Assembly (NCBI GenBank): GCA_021770615.1
Contig: JAETQR010000003.1
Location: 1 to 64,000 of the forward strand
Direction of reading: 5' to 3'
From: Lachnospiraceae bacterium
GTDB taxonomy: Bacteria; Bacillota_A; Clostridia; Lachnospirales; Lachnospiraceae
DNA: 64,000 nucleotides
Below are positions 8,178-17,203 of this stretch, piece after piece. Within the stretch, counting starts at the first letter, position 1, and the number at the start of each line of letters is the position of its first letter. The position numbers and the translations under genes are program-made. The notes under the pieces were generated by a model, which worked only from the letters and a program-made list of their open reading frames with translations, did not search any database and was not told the origin of the DNA.

Positions 8178-9614
8178 CTACCTGTCATACTCTCCCCGGA
8201 TATCCTCCGCCGGAGGTGCCACCGGATAATTTCCGGAAAAACATGCGTCACAGTAACCCATGTCCCCGCCGATCAGTTCATGGAGTCTCTCTCCATCCAG
8301 GTATCCAAGTGAGTCCGCACCAATCTTTTTGCAGATCTCCTCCACTGTGTTATTGTGGGCGATCAACTGATCGCAGCTTGGCACATCGGTACCGAAATAG
8401 CAGGGATATAAAAATGGTGGTGAACTGATCCGCACATGCACTTCTGTCGCTCCTGCTGTTTTTAACATCCGCACGATCCGTTCGCTCGTCGTACCGCGCA
8501 CGATCGAATCGTCCACCATGACGACCCGTTTGCCACGGACAACCTCTTTCAGGACATTGAGTTTTATCTTCACACTGCTCTCACGGGCAGATTGCTTTGG
8601 CTTGATAAAAGTACGTCCCACATAACTGTTTTTCATAAATGCTGTTCCGTATGCAATTCCGGACTCAAGAGCAAATCCCATCGCCGCCACATTACCAGAC
8701 TCCGGTACTCCGACGACGATATCCGCATCGGCCGGATGCATCTGGGCAAGGATCTTTCCCGCCATGATGCGGCTGTTATAGACGCTGACGCCGTCAAAAT
8801 AGCTGTCCGGTCTGGCAAAATAAATATATTCAAAAATACATTTTGCCGATGTCCCATTACATAATGTCTCATCTGACTGGATACCGTCTGCATCTAACAT
8901 CACGATCTCTCCAGGCTTCACATCACGGACAAATTCCGCTCCTACTGCATCCAGTGCGCAGGTCTCCGAAGCAAGGATAAAGCTGTTATCCCTCTTCCCG
9001 ATCACCAGCGGCCGGAACCCATATGGATCCCTTGCGCCGATCAGCTTTCTGGGACTGGAGATAATGATCGAATAAGCCCCTTTCAGTTTCATCATGGCCT
9101 TCTTTACTGCTTCCTCTGCAGTCGGTGTTTTCAAACGCTCTCTGGCGATCAGGTAGGCGATGACCTCTGTGTCGATCGTCGTCTGGAAGATCGCCCCCGT
9201 ATATTCCATTTCCTCACGAAGTTTCGGTGCATTCACAAGGTTTCCATTGTGGGCAAGCATCAGCGTTCCCTTTACATAATTCAGTACCAGAGGCTGTATA
9301 TTCTGATTGTTGCTGGCTCCTGCTGTCGAATAACGGACATGCCCCACGCCGATATTTCCCTTCAGTTTTTCAAGTCCCTCTGCATCAAAAACTTCATTGA
9401 CAAGTCCCATTCCCTTCTGCGCACATACTTTTCCCTTCGGTCCCTCCGTATCACTGACTGCAATCCCGCAACTCTCCTGACCCCGGTGCTGCAACGCAAA
9501 CAATCCGTAATAAATCGAGGATGCCACATCTCCTCCATCCAAATCATACATTCCAAAAACTCCGCATTCCTCATGGAGCCCTTCATTAAAATGTTCAATC
9601 ACTTCGGATTTCAT
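8178..9614 (-). CDS. purF: amidophosphoribosyltransferase
   Basis: First committed enzyme of purine synthesis (PRPP + glutamine to phosphoribosylamine). It has 478 residues. A short propeptide (HEE) precedes Cys17 in CGVFGMYD, the N-terminal-nucleophile glutaminase cysteine of the Bacillus-type enzyme. HRGQES, GNLVN and RYST match the glutaminase domain, and VVMVDDSIVRGTTS is the PRPP-binding loop. Later Cys residues (CYFGTDVPSC, YCDACF) fit the 4Fe-4S ligands. It follows purC by 21 bases, so the two are an operon. Confidence 0.97.
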   Translation of the reverse strand: MKSEVIEHFNEGLHEECGVFGMYDLDGGDVASSIYYGLFALQHRGQESCGIAVSDTEGPKGKVCAQKGMGLVNEVFDAEGLEKLKGNIGVGHVRYSTAGASNNQNIQPLVLNYVKGTLMLAHNGNLVNAPKLREEMEYTGAIFQTTIDTEVIAYLIARERLKTPTAEEAVKKAMMKLKGAYSIIISSPRKLIGARDPYGFRPLVIGKRDNSFILASETCALDAVGAEFVRDVKPGEIVMLDADGIQSDETLCNGTSAKCIFEYIYFARPDSYFDGVSVYNSRIMAGKILAQMHPADADIVVGVPESGNVAAMGFALESGIAYGTAFMKNSYVGRTFIKPKQSARESSVKIKLNVLKEVVRGKRVVMVDDSIVRGTTSERIVRMLKTAGATEVHVRISSPPFLYPCYFGTDVPSCDQLIAHNNTVEEICKKIGADSLGYLDGERLHELIGGDMGYCDACFSGNYPVAPPAEDIRGEYDR

Positions 9615-9635
9615 TCCGTATTTTCCTTTCTGAAA

Positions 9636-10349
9636 TTAGTTCATTATCCCAATGCGCTTTGCAACCTCGTTGTAAGCATCCTCAACACCGCCAAGATCCC
9701 GGCGAAAACGGTCTTTATCCAGTTTCTCTCTCGTATTGATATCCCAGAAGCGGCACGTATCCGGTGAAATCTCATCCGCAAGAATGATCGTTCCGTCCGA
9801 CGTTTTACCAAACTCGATCTTAAAGTCGATCAACTCGATCCCACACTCCTTGAAAAAACCGGTCAGGAAATCATTTACCATAAAAGCATATTTTGTGATC
9901 GTATCAATATCCTCCTGGGTAGCGATTCCGATCGCCTTTGCAAAATAATCATTGATCAGTGGATCTCCCAGATCGTCATCCTTATAACTAAACTCCAGAG
10001 TAGGACAAAGAAGCTTTCTTCCCTCTTCGATCCCGAGACGTTTTGAAAAGCTTCCTGCCGCCGTATTACGAATGATCACTTCAAGCGGGATGATGGATAC
10101 TTTCTTTACCGCCGTCTCACGGTCACTCAGCTCTTCTACAAAATGAGTCGGAACCCCCGCCTTTTCAAGCTTCTGGCACAAAAAGTTAGTCATCCGGTTA
10201 TTGATCACGCCCTTACCGATGATCGTCCCCTTTTTTTCTCCATTGAAAGCGGTCGCATCATCCTTATAATCGACAATATACACATCTTCGACATCCGTCG
10301 TGTACACCTTTTTTGCCTTTCCTTCATAGAGCATCTCTCTCTTTTCCAC
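9636..10349 (-). CDS. purC: phosphoribosylaminoimidazole-succinocarboxamide synthase (SAICAR synthetase)
   Basis: A 237-residue ATP-dependent ligase joining aspartate to CAIR in purine synthesis; the length is normal. It begins [14 protein letters not shown] and contains NGEKKGTI and RNTAAGSF, with [12 protein letters not shown] near the C-terminus, all typical of PurC. The start is a GTG at 10349 with AGGAGG 8 bases upstream. It lies 38 bases after the GH3-like lipoprotein gene and 21 bases before purF. Confidence 0.97.
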   Translation of the reverse strand: MEKREMLYEGKAKKVYTTDVEDVYIVDYKDDATAFNGEKKGTIIGKGVINNRMTNFLCQKLEKAGVPTHFVEELSDRETAVKKVSIIPLEVIIRNTAAGSFSKRLGIEEGRKLLCPTLEFSYKDDDLGDPLINDYFAKAIGIATQEDIDTITKYAFMVNDFLTGFFKECGIELIDFKIEFGKTSDGTIILADEISPDTCRFWDINTREKLDKDRFRRDLGGVEDAYNEVAKRIGIMN

Positions 10350-10387
10350 TTCTTTATCCTCCTTATGTCGCTCTCGCGAAAATATAA

Positions 10388-11764
10388 TTATTTATCGTCT
10401 ATCGCATAAATTCCCCGCATGATCTTACTCTGCAGGATGCGTAGCACCGCCTGGTTGATCTGTTTTTCATCAATTTCATTAAACATGACTGCCTGCCTCA
10501 GTGCAAAAAAAGCCTCATCAATATCTTCCGGATCATAGATAACATTCACCCCCGACATGACCGCCTTTATGACCGCCTGCCGGACCGTATACTGGTTTGT
10601 GATGACCGGAACATCCATCTGCTCGGTCATTATCATCCCCTCAAATCCCATTTCCTTCCTGAGAAGATCAGACAATATCGGTTTGGAAAGTGAAGCCGGC
10701 GTTTCCTTATCGATCTTGGCCAGATAGACATGTCCAACCATGATGAACTCTGTCCCCTCATCAATTCCGGCAGCAAATGGTTCAAAGTTCACTCTTCGCA
10801 ACCTGGAAAGACCGGTATCAATATCCGTCTCCGTCAATTTATGATACTCCGCCACAGAAGCAATCCCCGGAAAAGTTTTCAAAACCGTGGCGATTCCTCC
10901 TGTATGCATCCCTTTTACCATCGCTCCGACTGCTTCGCTGACCTTGTCCTCATCAGCACTAAAACAACTGTCCGCATATCCCGTCTCCTGACAGGCTGCC
11001 AAAAGATCAGAACGGGCATTATCATATTCCTGTAACTCTTTATGATACGCATTAAGATGCTTTTTCCTTTTTTTCTTCGACAGTTTCTTCGCCGGTTCTT
11101 CATACCGGGGCGGCTCGCCTATAACCGATATCACACTCCCGCTCACCACTTCCGCATCAACCGCTTTGGCATTCTCTGCCACATCCGCAGTGGGCGCAAA
11201 ATTCAAATTAAACCCAAGTTCCGAAAGTTCTTTTGCAATAACCTCGCCAGTATCCTCTAACTGCCCCTCCGACATATTTTTTCCCATCTCTGCAGGACTT
11301 GTGTAACCGGTAGATGTGATCTCATCATTATGTGCTGCGATGGAATGTTCTCCGCCACCTTCCTCCATGGTCCCGATATACATCGGTATTTTCAGGCATC
11401 TGGAAAGAGCATCTGTCATTTCCCGAACCTGTGTTACTCCCGTAATGTTCCGGCTTTCGATAACAACACCACCAAGCTGATATGTCTCAATGGCCGTCTT
11501 GATCTCATCCGTGACCTTCGTAACTGGTTCATCACCATCTGTCAGCTTATCAATACTCACCACAAACATCTGCCCTATTTTTTCATCCAGAGACATCTTC
11601 TTCAATATCCGTTCCGCTTCCTTAAATGCCTCATTCTGACTCATCGCATCTGTTCCACCGTCTGCCTCCGCACCCTGACCACCGTCCTGACTCTCTCCAC
11701 CACGGCAGCCTGTCAAATTCAAACAGAGACACACAACCAGAAAAATGCATGTAATCCTTTTCAT
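10388..11764 (-). CDS. glycoside hydrolase family 3-like lipoprotein with altered active-site motifs
   Basis: A 458-residue exported lipoprotein: [20 protein letters not shown] gives a lipobox with Cys at 20, start at 11764 after AAGGAG. The body follows the NagZ/GH3 barrel ([33 protein letters not shown]). Key motifs deviate: the usual KHFPGHG is KTFPGIA, the D-E-G-G site reads MEEGGGE, and the nucleophile motif (S/T)DDxxM reads MTEQMDV. A Lys-rich insertion follows the [10 protein letters not shown] region. It is either an inactive paralogue with a binding or regulatory role or an enzyme of altered chemistry. It lies upstream of purC in the same direction, which may be only positional. Confidence 0.75.
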   Translation of the reverse strand: MKRITCIFLVVCLCLNLTGCRGGESQDGGQGAEADGGTDAMSQNEAFKEAERILKKMSLDEKIGQMFVVSIDKLTDGDEPVTKVTDEIKTAIETYQLGGVVIESRNITGVTQVREMTDALSRCLKIPMYIGTMEEGGGEHSIAAHNDEITSTGYTSPAEMGKNMSEGQLEDTGEVIAKELSELGFNLNFAPTADVAENAKAVDAEVVSGSVISVIGEPPRYEEPAKKLSKKKRKKHLNAYHKELQEYDNARSDLLAACQETGYADSCFSADEDKVSEAVGAMVKGMHTGGIATVLKTFPGIASVAEYHKLTETDIDTGLSRLRRVNFEPFAAGIDEGTEFIMVGHVYLAKIDKETPASLSKPILSDLLRKEMGFEGMIMTEQMDVPVITNQYTVRQAVIKAVMSGVNVIYDPEDIDEAFFALRQAVMFNEIDEKQINQAVLRILQSKIMRGIYAIDDK

Positions 11765-11910
11765 ATATCTTCTCCTTGGTTCAGATTGGTGCAAAATACC
11801 TTTTCGGCCCCAGCATCATTCGAATGTATTATATCAAATAATAGTTCATTATACAAATAAATATTTCACAAAAATAAAGGAAACATTCACTTTTTTTTAT
11901 GATATTTGTA

Positions 11911-11938
11911 AACAGGCCAAGCCGTCGCACATATGATA
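11911..11938 (+). promoter_or_regulatory. possible sigma-K-type promoter
   Basis: AACA at 11911-11914 and CATATGATA at 11930-11938 match the late mother-cell pattern (AC, about 16 bases, CATAnnnTA) 30-60 bases ahead of the Gly/Cys-rich gene. The match is by eye and the consensus is loose, so this is a suggestion only. Confidence 0.35.
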
Positions 11939-11969
11939 TCAATGTAAATTATTTTAGGAGGAACCTAAT

Positions 11970-12209
11970 ATGAGTGATTTATCAGCAACAAACTGTGGTG
12001 GCAGCGGATGCTCCTGCAATGAAGGAAACGGCGGCTGCTCCTGGATCATCATTATCCTGCTTCTGTGCTGCTGCGGCGGCGGATGCGGCGGAAACGGCGG
12101 ATGGGGCGGCTTCGGCGGTGACTGCAGCTGCATCATCTGGATCTTACTGCTTATGTGCTTCTGCGGCGGAAACGGCGGATGGGGCGGATGTGGCAATAAC
12201 TTCTGCTAA
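11970..12209 (+). CDS. small glycine/cysteine-rich membrane or coat protein (high-cysteine HCB-like)
   Basis: A 79-residue protein with 14 Cys and many Gly, preceded by TAGGAGGAA with good spacing. Two similar halves each have a hydrophobic run (WIIIILLL at about 24-31; IIWILLLMCF at about 54-63) followed by a Gly-rich, aromatic tail (GGNGGWGG). It resembles proteins annotated in Lachnospiraceae as chorion-class high-cysteine HCB protein and, more loosely, YjcZ-like sporulation proteins. A sigma-K-like promoter ahead of it would fit a spore-coat role. A strong terminator follows. Cysteine cross-linking is plausible but unproven. Confidence 0.75.
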   Translation: MSDLSATNCGGSGCSCNEGNGGCSWIIIILLLCCCGGGCGGNGGWGGFGGDCSCIIWILLLMCFCGGNGGWGGCGNNFC

Positions 12210-12222
12210 TTTTTCTATCCCC

Positions 12223-12258
12223 AAAAGAGGTGCCTGGATATTCCCGGCACCTCTTTTT
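12223..12258 (+). terminator. intrinsic terminator of the Gly/Cys-rich gene
   Basis: AAAAGAGGTGCC pairs with GGCACCTCTTTT around an 11-base loop and ends in a T-run, 14 bases after the stop codon. It is a classic rho-independent terminator that could act in both directions. Confidence 0.85.
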
Positions 12259-12315
12259 CTTAGCCGGGCGTTGCCAATCCTGAACCATGTTTCGAATTAG
12301 CAACGCCTCGCTCTC

Positions 12316-12468
12316 TCAACGACGCTGGTTTGATGATTTGGCTAAGATAACGCTCATTTCCTCTTCTTGCTCCTCCCTTACGTCTTCCATGCACTCACAA
12401 CAATCGAGGTCAATTTCATATACCGTCGTTTCATCCACCACAACCTTTGTTCTTTCCTTTTCTTTCAT
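12316..12468 (-). CDS. small acidic cysteine-containing protein, unknown
   Basis: A 50-residue reading frame starting MKEKERTKVVVDETTVYEID, with LDCCECMED in the middle, a Glu-rich segment and a basic end (NQRR). A GGAG site lies 7 bases before the ATG. It is absent from longer-ORF lists only because of size. The CCEC cluster could bind metal or form disulfides. The gene is tail-to-tail with the Gly/Cys-rich gene. I do not recognise the family. Confidence 0.5.
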   Translation of the reverse strand: MKEKERTKVVVDETTVYEIDLDCCECMEDVREEQEEEMSVILAKSSNQRR

Positions 12469-12615
12469 GGCATTTCTCCGTCCTGGTACAATAAATATTA
12501 CTCAGCCTGTGTTATTCGTTGTACCGATTCCATTTCTCTTTACAACCATTTTATGATCATGGGGAAATTCGGTTAGCCCGGTGATAGCAATTTCAGCAGA
12601 AGAAATCCAAAATGG

Positions 12616-13716
12616 TCAGCTATAAAATTGAACGATCCGGTCAAGTCGTGAGGTCATATTCACAAACATTTTATCTACGATAGCCAACGCCGCCATCGAC
12701 TCAACGACTACGACTGCCCTCGGCACGATAACCGGGTCATGACGTCCTTTGATCTGTACATGGATTTCCTCTCCGGACTGATTCACCGTATCCTGCTCCT
12801 TAAAGATAGAAGGCGTCGGCTTAAAAACGGCGCGCAAAACAACCGGACTTCCATCGCTGATACCTCCGAGTATGCCGCCTGCATGGTTTGTACGTTTTCC
12901 AGCCTCCCCGGATTTCCCTATACAAAAAGGATCGTTGTTCCCCGAACCGCTCATTTGTGCCACAGCGACACCATCTCCGATCTCCACTGCCTTGACAGCC
13001 CCGATCGACATGACCGCCTCACACAGAGCCGCATCCAGTTTTCCGAACACAGGCTCCCCGATCCCGGCCGGCATCCCCGTGACCACACACTCGATCACGC
13101 CGCCCGCCGAATCATGATCCTTCATCTGCCTGTCAAGAAAATCTTCTGCTCTCCCTGATGCATCCAGATCCGGCATCCGCAAGGGGCTCTTCTCTATATT
13201 TTCTTTGGATGCTTTCCCCGGATCGATCTCGATCCGGCCGATCGACTTTACATAAGTACAAAATCCGATGCCAAGCTCGTTCAGTATCTTCACTGCAACC
13301 GCTCCGGCAGCTACTCTTCCGATCGTCTCCCTTCCCGATGATCTCCCTCCGCCCCGGTAGTCCCGGAACCCGTATTTTTTATCAAACGTATAATCCGCAT
13401 GCCCCGGCCGGTAATATGAAGCAATTTCTGAATAATCCGCTGACTTCTGGGATGTATTTTTCACCATCATAGCAATCGGCGTCCCTGTTGTCTTTCCCTC
13501 AAAAACACCGGAAAGGATCTTTACTTTGTCCCCTTCTTTTCTCGGTGTAGAATATTTCGTCTCTCCCGGTTTTCTCCGGTCAAGAAAATATTGTACATCC
13601 TCCTCACAGAGAGATAACCCGGCAGGACATCCGTCTACAACCACGCCAAGCCCTTTTCCATGAGATTCCCCCCACGTAGACACCGTAAATATATCACCAT
13701 AAATCGAACCAGCCAT
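12616..13716 (-). CDS. aroC: chorismate synthase
   Basis: Final enzyme of the shikimate pathway (EPSP to chorismate, reduced-FMN dependent). It has 366 residues, the normal length. Signatures include TWGESHG at the N-terminus, DRRKPGET, RPGHADYTF, DYRGGGRSSGRET and NHAGGILGGISDG. The start follows GGAGGTAGATC. It is monocistronic in appearance, with about 210 bases of upstream intergenic DNA shared with the divergent CheX-like gene. Confidence 0.97.
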   Translation of the reverse strand: MAGSIYGDIFTVSTWGESHGKGLGVVVDGCPAGLSLCEEDVQYFLDRRKPGETKYSTPRKEGDKVKILSGVFEGKTTGTPIAMMVKNTSQKSADYSEIASYYRPGHADYTFDKKYGFRDYRGGGRSSGRETIGRVAAGAVAVKILNELGIGFCTYVKSIGRIEIDPGKASKENIEKSPLRMPDLDASGRAEDFLDRQMKDHDSAGGVIECVVTGMPAGIGEPVFGKLDAALCEAVMSIGAVKAVEIGDGVAVAQMSGSGNNDPFCIGKSGEAGKRTNHAGGILGGISDGSPVVLRAVFKPTPSIFKEQDTVNQSGEEIHVQIKGRHDPVIVPRAVVVVESMAALAIVDKMFVNMTSRLDRIVQFYS

Positions 13717-13927
13717 CTAGATCTACCTCCGTTAAAATCAAATTTTACTCGATTCGTTGAAAATTTTGTTTCTTTTTTTCTTATTCTATAGTATAATAAA
13801 TTTAGGATTTTTACAACGCAAAATTGATCCGGATATCAAAAAGCCATCCGGATCGGAATCACAAATAGGGATATGAATTGTAAAACCGGAAGATACCGGT
13901 TTATAATAAGAAAGGAGAACTTACTTT
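13717..13927. other. divergent intergenic region with two hairpins
   Basis: It holds the leaders of aroC (minus) and the CheX-like gene (plus). A TATAAT at 13792-13797 could be a plus-strand -10. Downstream are two inverted repeats: GATCCGGAT with ATCCGGATC around 13845, and AAACCGG with CCGGTTT around 13890, the latter just before the AAAGGAG ribosome site of the CheX-like gene. These might regulate its translation; I see no match to a known riboswitch. Confidence 0.4.
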
Positions 13928-14794
13928 ATGTTTAGTCAGTTTTTTGGCAATTATCTTTTAGATAAAAAAAAGATTACCAAAGACCAATTTATTTCCTGTA
14001 TGGAATACATGCGTGCTAATCGGGTTAAGCTTGGCCTCATCGCAGAATCAGAAGGGCTTCTCTCACGCACACAGGCAGATGAGTTAAACCAGCTTCAAAT
14101 GAAAAGTGATAAACGGTTTGGCGATCTGGCTGTTGAAAAGGGATATCTTACCGATGCCGATATTTCTCATCTGCTTAAACTACAGGGAAACCCTTACCTG
14201 ATCTTTGTGCAGGCTTTGGAGGAAAACCAGATACTGAAACGGGAGGAAATCCTGTCTCTTGTTTCCGAATTCCAAAAAGAAGAAGAGCTTACGGATATCG
14301 CACTCGAAGCGATCAAATATGGTGATTTTGACCGCCTTCTCCCTGCATTTGTACAGGATACCAGTGTTTCCTGTCTCGCCTTTATGGCGCTTGCGCTGCG
14401 AAACATCGTACGTTTTGTAAGCTCTTACGTTCGGATTGAAAAATCCCGGCGGATCACGGAATATTCTGCCAAATACATTGCTTATCAGAGGACAACAGGG
14501 GATTATGAGGGATTTTTGGGATTTGCCAGTGATGACGATGCCATCCTTACGATAGCTGACGGATATGCCGGGGAATATTTTGCCTCTCCGGATGAGGATG
14601 CATTAGACTCCGTCTGTGAATTTGCAAACTGCATCAATGGCCTTCACGCCTCGGATCTGAGTTATAAAGATATCTCGATCGACATGCTTCCTCCTGAATT
14701 TATGTTTGATGGGAACATTACGGATCCGGATGGCTTTTATCTTCTTCCACTACATATAAATGGGAAAAAAATAGATATGATCATTAAAAAGTAA
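13928..14794 (+). CDS. CheX-like chemotaxis/signalling protein with N-terminal repeats
   Basis: A 288-residue cytoplasmic protein. The first ~110 residues contain two related helical repeats (LGLIAESEGLLSRTQADEL, FGDLAVEKGYLTDADI) resembling the N-terminal module of MshE/PilB-type proteins. The rest (about 150-288) looks like a CheX/CheC-type phosphatase fold (ANCINGLHASDLS, then a short beta-rich end with PLHINGKKI). It lies 24 bases before a CheY-type regulator, so it probably dephosphorylates or otherwise modulates it. The assignment of the C-terminal half is moderate. A promoter and hairpins lie upstream. Confidence 0.6.
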   Translation: MFSQFFGNYLLDKKKITKDQFISCMEYMRANRVKLGLIAESEGLLSRTQADELNQLQMKSDKRFGDLAVEKGYLTDADISHLLKLQGNPYLIFVQALEENQILKREEILSLVSEFQKEEELTDIALEAIKYGDFDRLLPAFVQDTSVSCLAFMALALRNIVRFVSSYVRIEKSRRITEYSAKYIAYQRTTGDYEGFLGFASDDDAILTIADGYAGEYFASPDEDALDSVCEFANCINGLHASDLSYKDISIDMLPPEFMFDGNITDPDGFYLLPLHINGKKIDMIIKK

Positions 14795-14818
14795 ATATTT
14801 GAAAGGGAGGTTGTTTGA

Positions 14819-15175
14819 ATGGCAACAGTATTGATCGTGGATGACTCAAGAACATCCCGCAGGATCTTGAGAAATATCCTCACAGAAAATGGATATGAGA
14901 TCGTTGGTGAAGCTTCCGATGGTCAGAGCGGATATGAGAAATACATCGAACTAAAACCAGATCTTGTTACCCTTGATATAACGATGCCGGTTCTCGACGG
15001 ACTCGGCACTCTTGAAAAGATTATGCAACTCAACAGCGAAGCAAAAGTTATTATGGTAACAGCAGCCGGACAAAAATCAAAGATGGTAGAGGCGATCAAA
15101 TTAGGAGCCGCCGAATTTATTCAGAAACCATTTGAACCGGAGCAGATCTTAGCTATCATAAAGACAGTAGCTTAA
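14819..15175 (+). CDS. CheY-like single-domain response regulator
   Basis: A 118-residue receiver domain with no output domain. VDDS holds the acidic pocket (Asp9-10 region), LVTLDITMP carries the phospho-acceptor Asp, MVTAAG the switch Thr and QKPFEP the conserved Lys. A GGGAGG site precedes the ATG. It forms an operon with the CheX-like protein and ends at a very long hairpin. The partner kinase is not in the window; the MCP at 44.7 kb and the CheW at 24.5 kb are other chemotaxis-type pieces. Confidence 0.9.
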   Translation: MATVLIVDDSRTSRRILRNILTENGYEIVGEASDGQSGYEKYIELKPDLVTLDITMPVLDGLGTLEKIMQLNSEAKVIMVTAAGQKSKMVEAIKLGAAEFIQKPFEPEQILAIIKTVA

Positions 15176-15177
15176 GT

Positions 15178-15296
15178 ACAGAAAGTAAGAAATATTAGGG
15201 ACGACCAACTAAAAGAGTTCAAAACAGACGCAAGCAAGCTTGCTAAAAGTTTTGAACTCTTTTAGTTGGTCGTCCCTGATTTCTATCTTTCTGTAT
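15178..15296. terminator. very long bidirectional hairpin, conserved-core family (copy C)
   Basis: A perfect 29-bp inverted repeat (15197-15225 with 15249-15277) extended outward with few mismatches to about 15178 and 15296. It lies between the convergent CheY and ABC genes. The 29-base apex (15223-15251) read on the minus strand differs from that of copy D (29040-29068) at one position, yet the arms share nothing. Confidence 0.85.
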
Positions 15297-15370
15297 AGGA
15301 AGCCAGGAGCAATCCCTCTCTAATCCAGTGTTACGATTGGCAGATCAATCAACTAAAACAGTTATTTCCT

Positions 15371-17203
15371 CTACTGGTAATACTGCGCCTGCGCATTCCA
15401 CATCTCATAGTACAACCCCTCTTCTTCTGCCAGAAGCTTTTCATGGCTTCCCTGCTGTATGATATTTCCCTGAGCAAATACAATGATCTGGTCACAGAAA
15501 CGGCAGCTCGACATCCGGTGGGAGATATAGAGAGCCGTCTTTTCCTCCACCAGTTCATCAAAACTCTGATAGATTTCATATTCCGATACCGGATCAAGCG
15601 CAGAGGTCGGCTCGTCCAGGATCACGAGTGGAGAATCTTTATAGAGGGCACGGGCGATTGCAATCTTCTGTGCCTCACCGCCGGACACCTCCAGACCATC
15701 CTCCTCAAGCTTATAAAGATTTGTGTGGATATCTTTATCCAACGTACCAAGACGTTCTGAAAAACCAGCCTTTTCAAGGCAGTCCTTTACACGGGCTTCA
15801 TCAAACTCTTTTGACACTGCCACATTCTCTGCGATCGAAAAAGGAAACAGCTTAAAATCCTGAAACACCACAGAAAACAGGCTGATATATTCATTATAAT
15901 CATAGTAGCGTATATCAATGCCATTGAGCAGGATCTCCCCTTCCGTCGGATCATATAACCGGCAAAGCAGTTTGATAAATGTAGTCTTTCCGGCTCCGTT
16001 TGGCCCAACGATCGCCATCTTTCCTCCGATCTTTAATTTCATGGACACATGTTCCAAAACCGGTTCTTCGCTGTTCGGATAGGAAAAGGATACGTTACGG
16101 AACTCAAATTCGTATTCATTATCATCCCGTTTTTCCACAGGCAGCGTCCCGTCATACTTTTCATTTTTGATCTCCATAAACTCCGCAAAGTATGACAGAT
16201 ATGCGGCGCAGAGAGAAATTCCGGTATAAGTATCCGCAATCTGCCCGAGTGCCGAACTAAACTTCGTAAAGGCACTGACATAACGGATCACGTCTCCGAC
16301 CTTTACCATGCCCATGACCGCTTTCGCCCCCACATAAACATAACTCACCACACCAAATACACTGCCGGACGACTTCATGATCAGCGAATACTTACGCAGA
16401 CGCAAAGCACATTTTCCAAAAATTTCTACCAAACCGCAAATCCCCTCCTGATATCCGTCCATGATCGTCTTACCAATCTCATACATACGAATGTCCTTTC
16501 CCTTTGCATATTCATGCATAAAAGAGAGATAATATCCAAAACGGCGGTTTCCTTCTACATTTAATTCAAAAGATTCCTTTCGAAGCCTTGCCCGGTTTTT
16601 ACTGCTCCAAGCCCAGATACTTGTCTGTGCCAAAAGAACGCTCCCGGGCAGGATACTGCTCCATGGGGAATTGAGTATATGGTATAACATCCCACTCTGT
16701 CCTGCCGTATCCACGGGAAAAAATACCGGTATAAACAGAATCACGGTATAGATAAGGTCACTGACCACACCGATCATATTGGCGATTTGGTAGCAGAATG
16801 ACCCGATATCCCCATCACTCTGCATCCCAAGCTTTGCTTTATTGATATACTCCAGTGTCTCCTTGTTTTCCAAAAGCTCATAGTCAAGCGTAAGCGCCTT
16901 TTCCGAGATCATTTTTTGTACCTGATCCGCCAGTACATACTTGCGGATGTTTATAAGTTTATCCAGTCCCCATCCCACCATATTCAGAATACAGTTCAAA
17001 GAAATCATCCACAATACATATTGAAAAACATCGTCAAACACCTTTCCTTCCAACATAGCATTGATGATAACACTGCTGAATATAATATTAACATATGGAA
17101 CGGATGTGAGGATCAGCTTTTGTACAACTAACATCGGCAAATATTCGGGACAAAGACGATGTATCATCTTTAACACCATGCCGACCGCCTTTTTGTCTTT
17201 CAT
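15371..17203 (-). CDS. ABC exporter half-transporter, ATP-binding and permease
   Basis: A 610-residue protein: transmembrane domain (about 1-320, several hydrophobic segments) fused to a nucleotide-binding domain with Walker A GPNGAGKTT, signature VSGGEAQKIAIARAL, Walker B LVILDEPTSALDP and H-loop YISHRMSS. It is the second gene of a pair; its ATG overlaps the stop of the upstream ABC gene by 4 bases. The two probably form a heterodimer. The neighbouring LytTR two-component system suggests peptide or antimicrobial export, but the substrate is unknown. Confidence 0.92.
   Translation of the reverse strand: MKDKKAVGMVLKMIHRLCPEYLPMLVVQKLILTSVPYVNIIFSSVIINAMLEGKVFDDVFQYVLWMISLNCILNMVGWGLDKLINIRKYVLADQVQKMISEKALTLDYELLENKETLEYINKAKLGMQSDGDIGSFCYQIANMIGVVSDLIYTVILFIPVFFPVDTAGQSGMLYHILNSPWSSILPGSVLLAQTSIWAWSSKNRARLRKESFELNVEGNRRFGYYLSFMHEYAKGKDIRMYEIGKTIMDGYQEGICGLVEIFGKCALRLRKYSLIMKSSGSVFGVVSYVYVGAKAVMGMVKVGDVIRYVSAFTKFSSALGQIADTYTGISLCAAYLSYFAEFMEIKNEKYDGTLPVEKRDDNEYEFEFRNVSFSYPNSEEPVLEHVSMKLKIGGKMAIVGPNGAGKTTFIKLLCRLYDPTEGEILLNGIDIRYYDYNEYISLFSVVFQDFKLFPFSIAENVAVSKEFDEARVKDCLEKAGFSERLGTLDKDIHTNLYKLEEDGLEVSGGEAQKIAIARALYKDSPLVILDEPTSALDPVSEYEIYQSFDELVEEKTALYISHRMSSCRFCDQIIVFAQGNIIQQGSHEKLLAEEEGLYYEMWNAQAQYYQ

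Noticed and set aside
11974..12300. Ala-rich 108-codon frame overlapping the Gly/Cys gene
   Set aside because: Frame-shifted reading of GGC/GCG codons; the ribosome site fits the Gly/Cys frame.
12287..12576. Plus-strand frames of 69-89 codons
   Set aside because: No ribosome site; the opposite strand carries a better small gene at 12316-12468.
13845..13910. Cyclic-di-GMP riboswitch ahead of the CheX-like gene
   Set aside because: The two inverted repeats and an ACGCAAA stretch are suggestive, but the tetraloop, receptor and conserved core of the known classes are missing.
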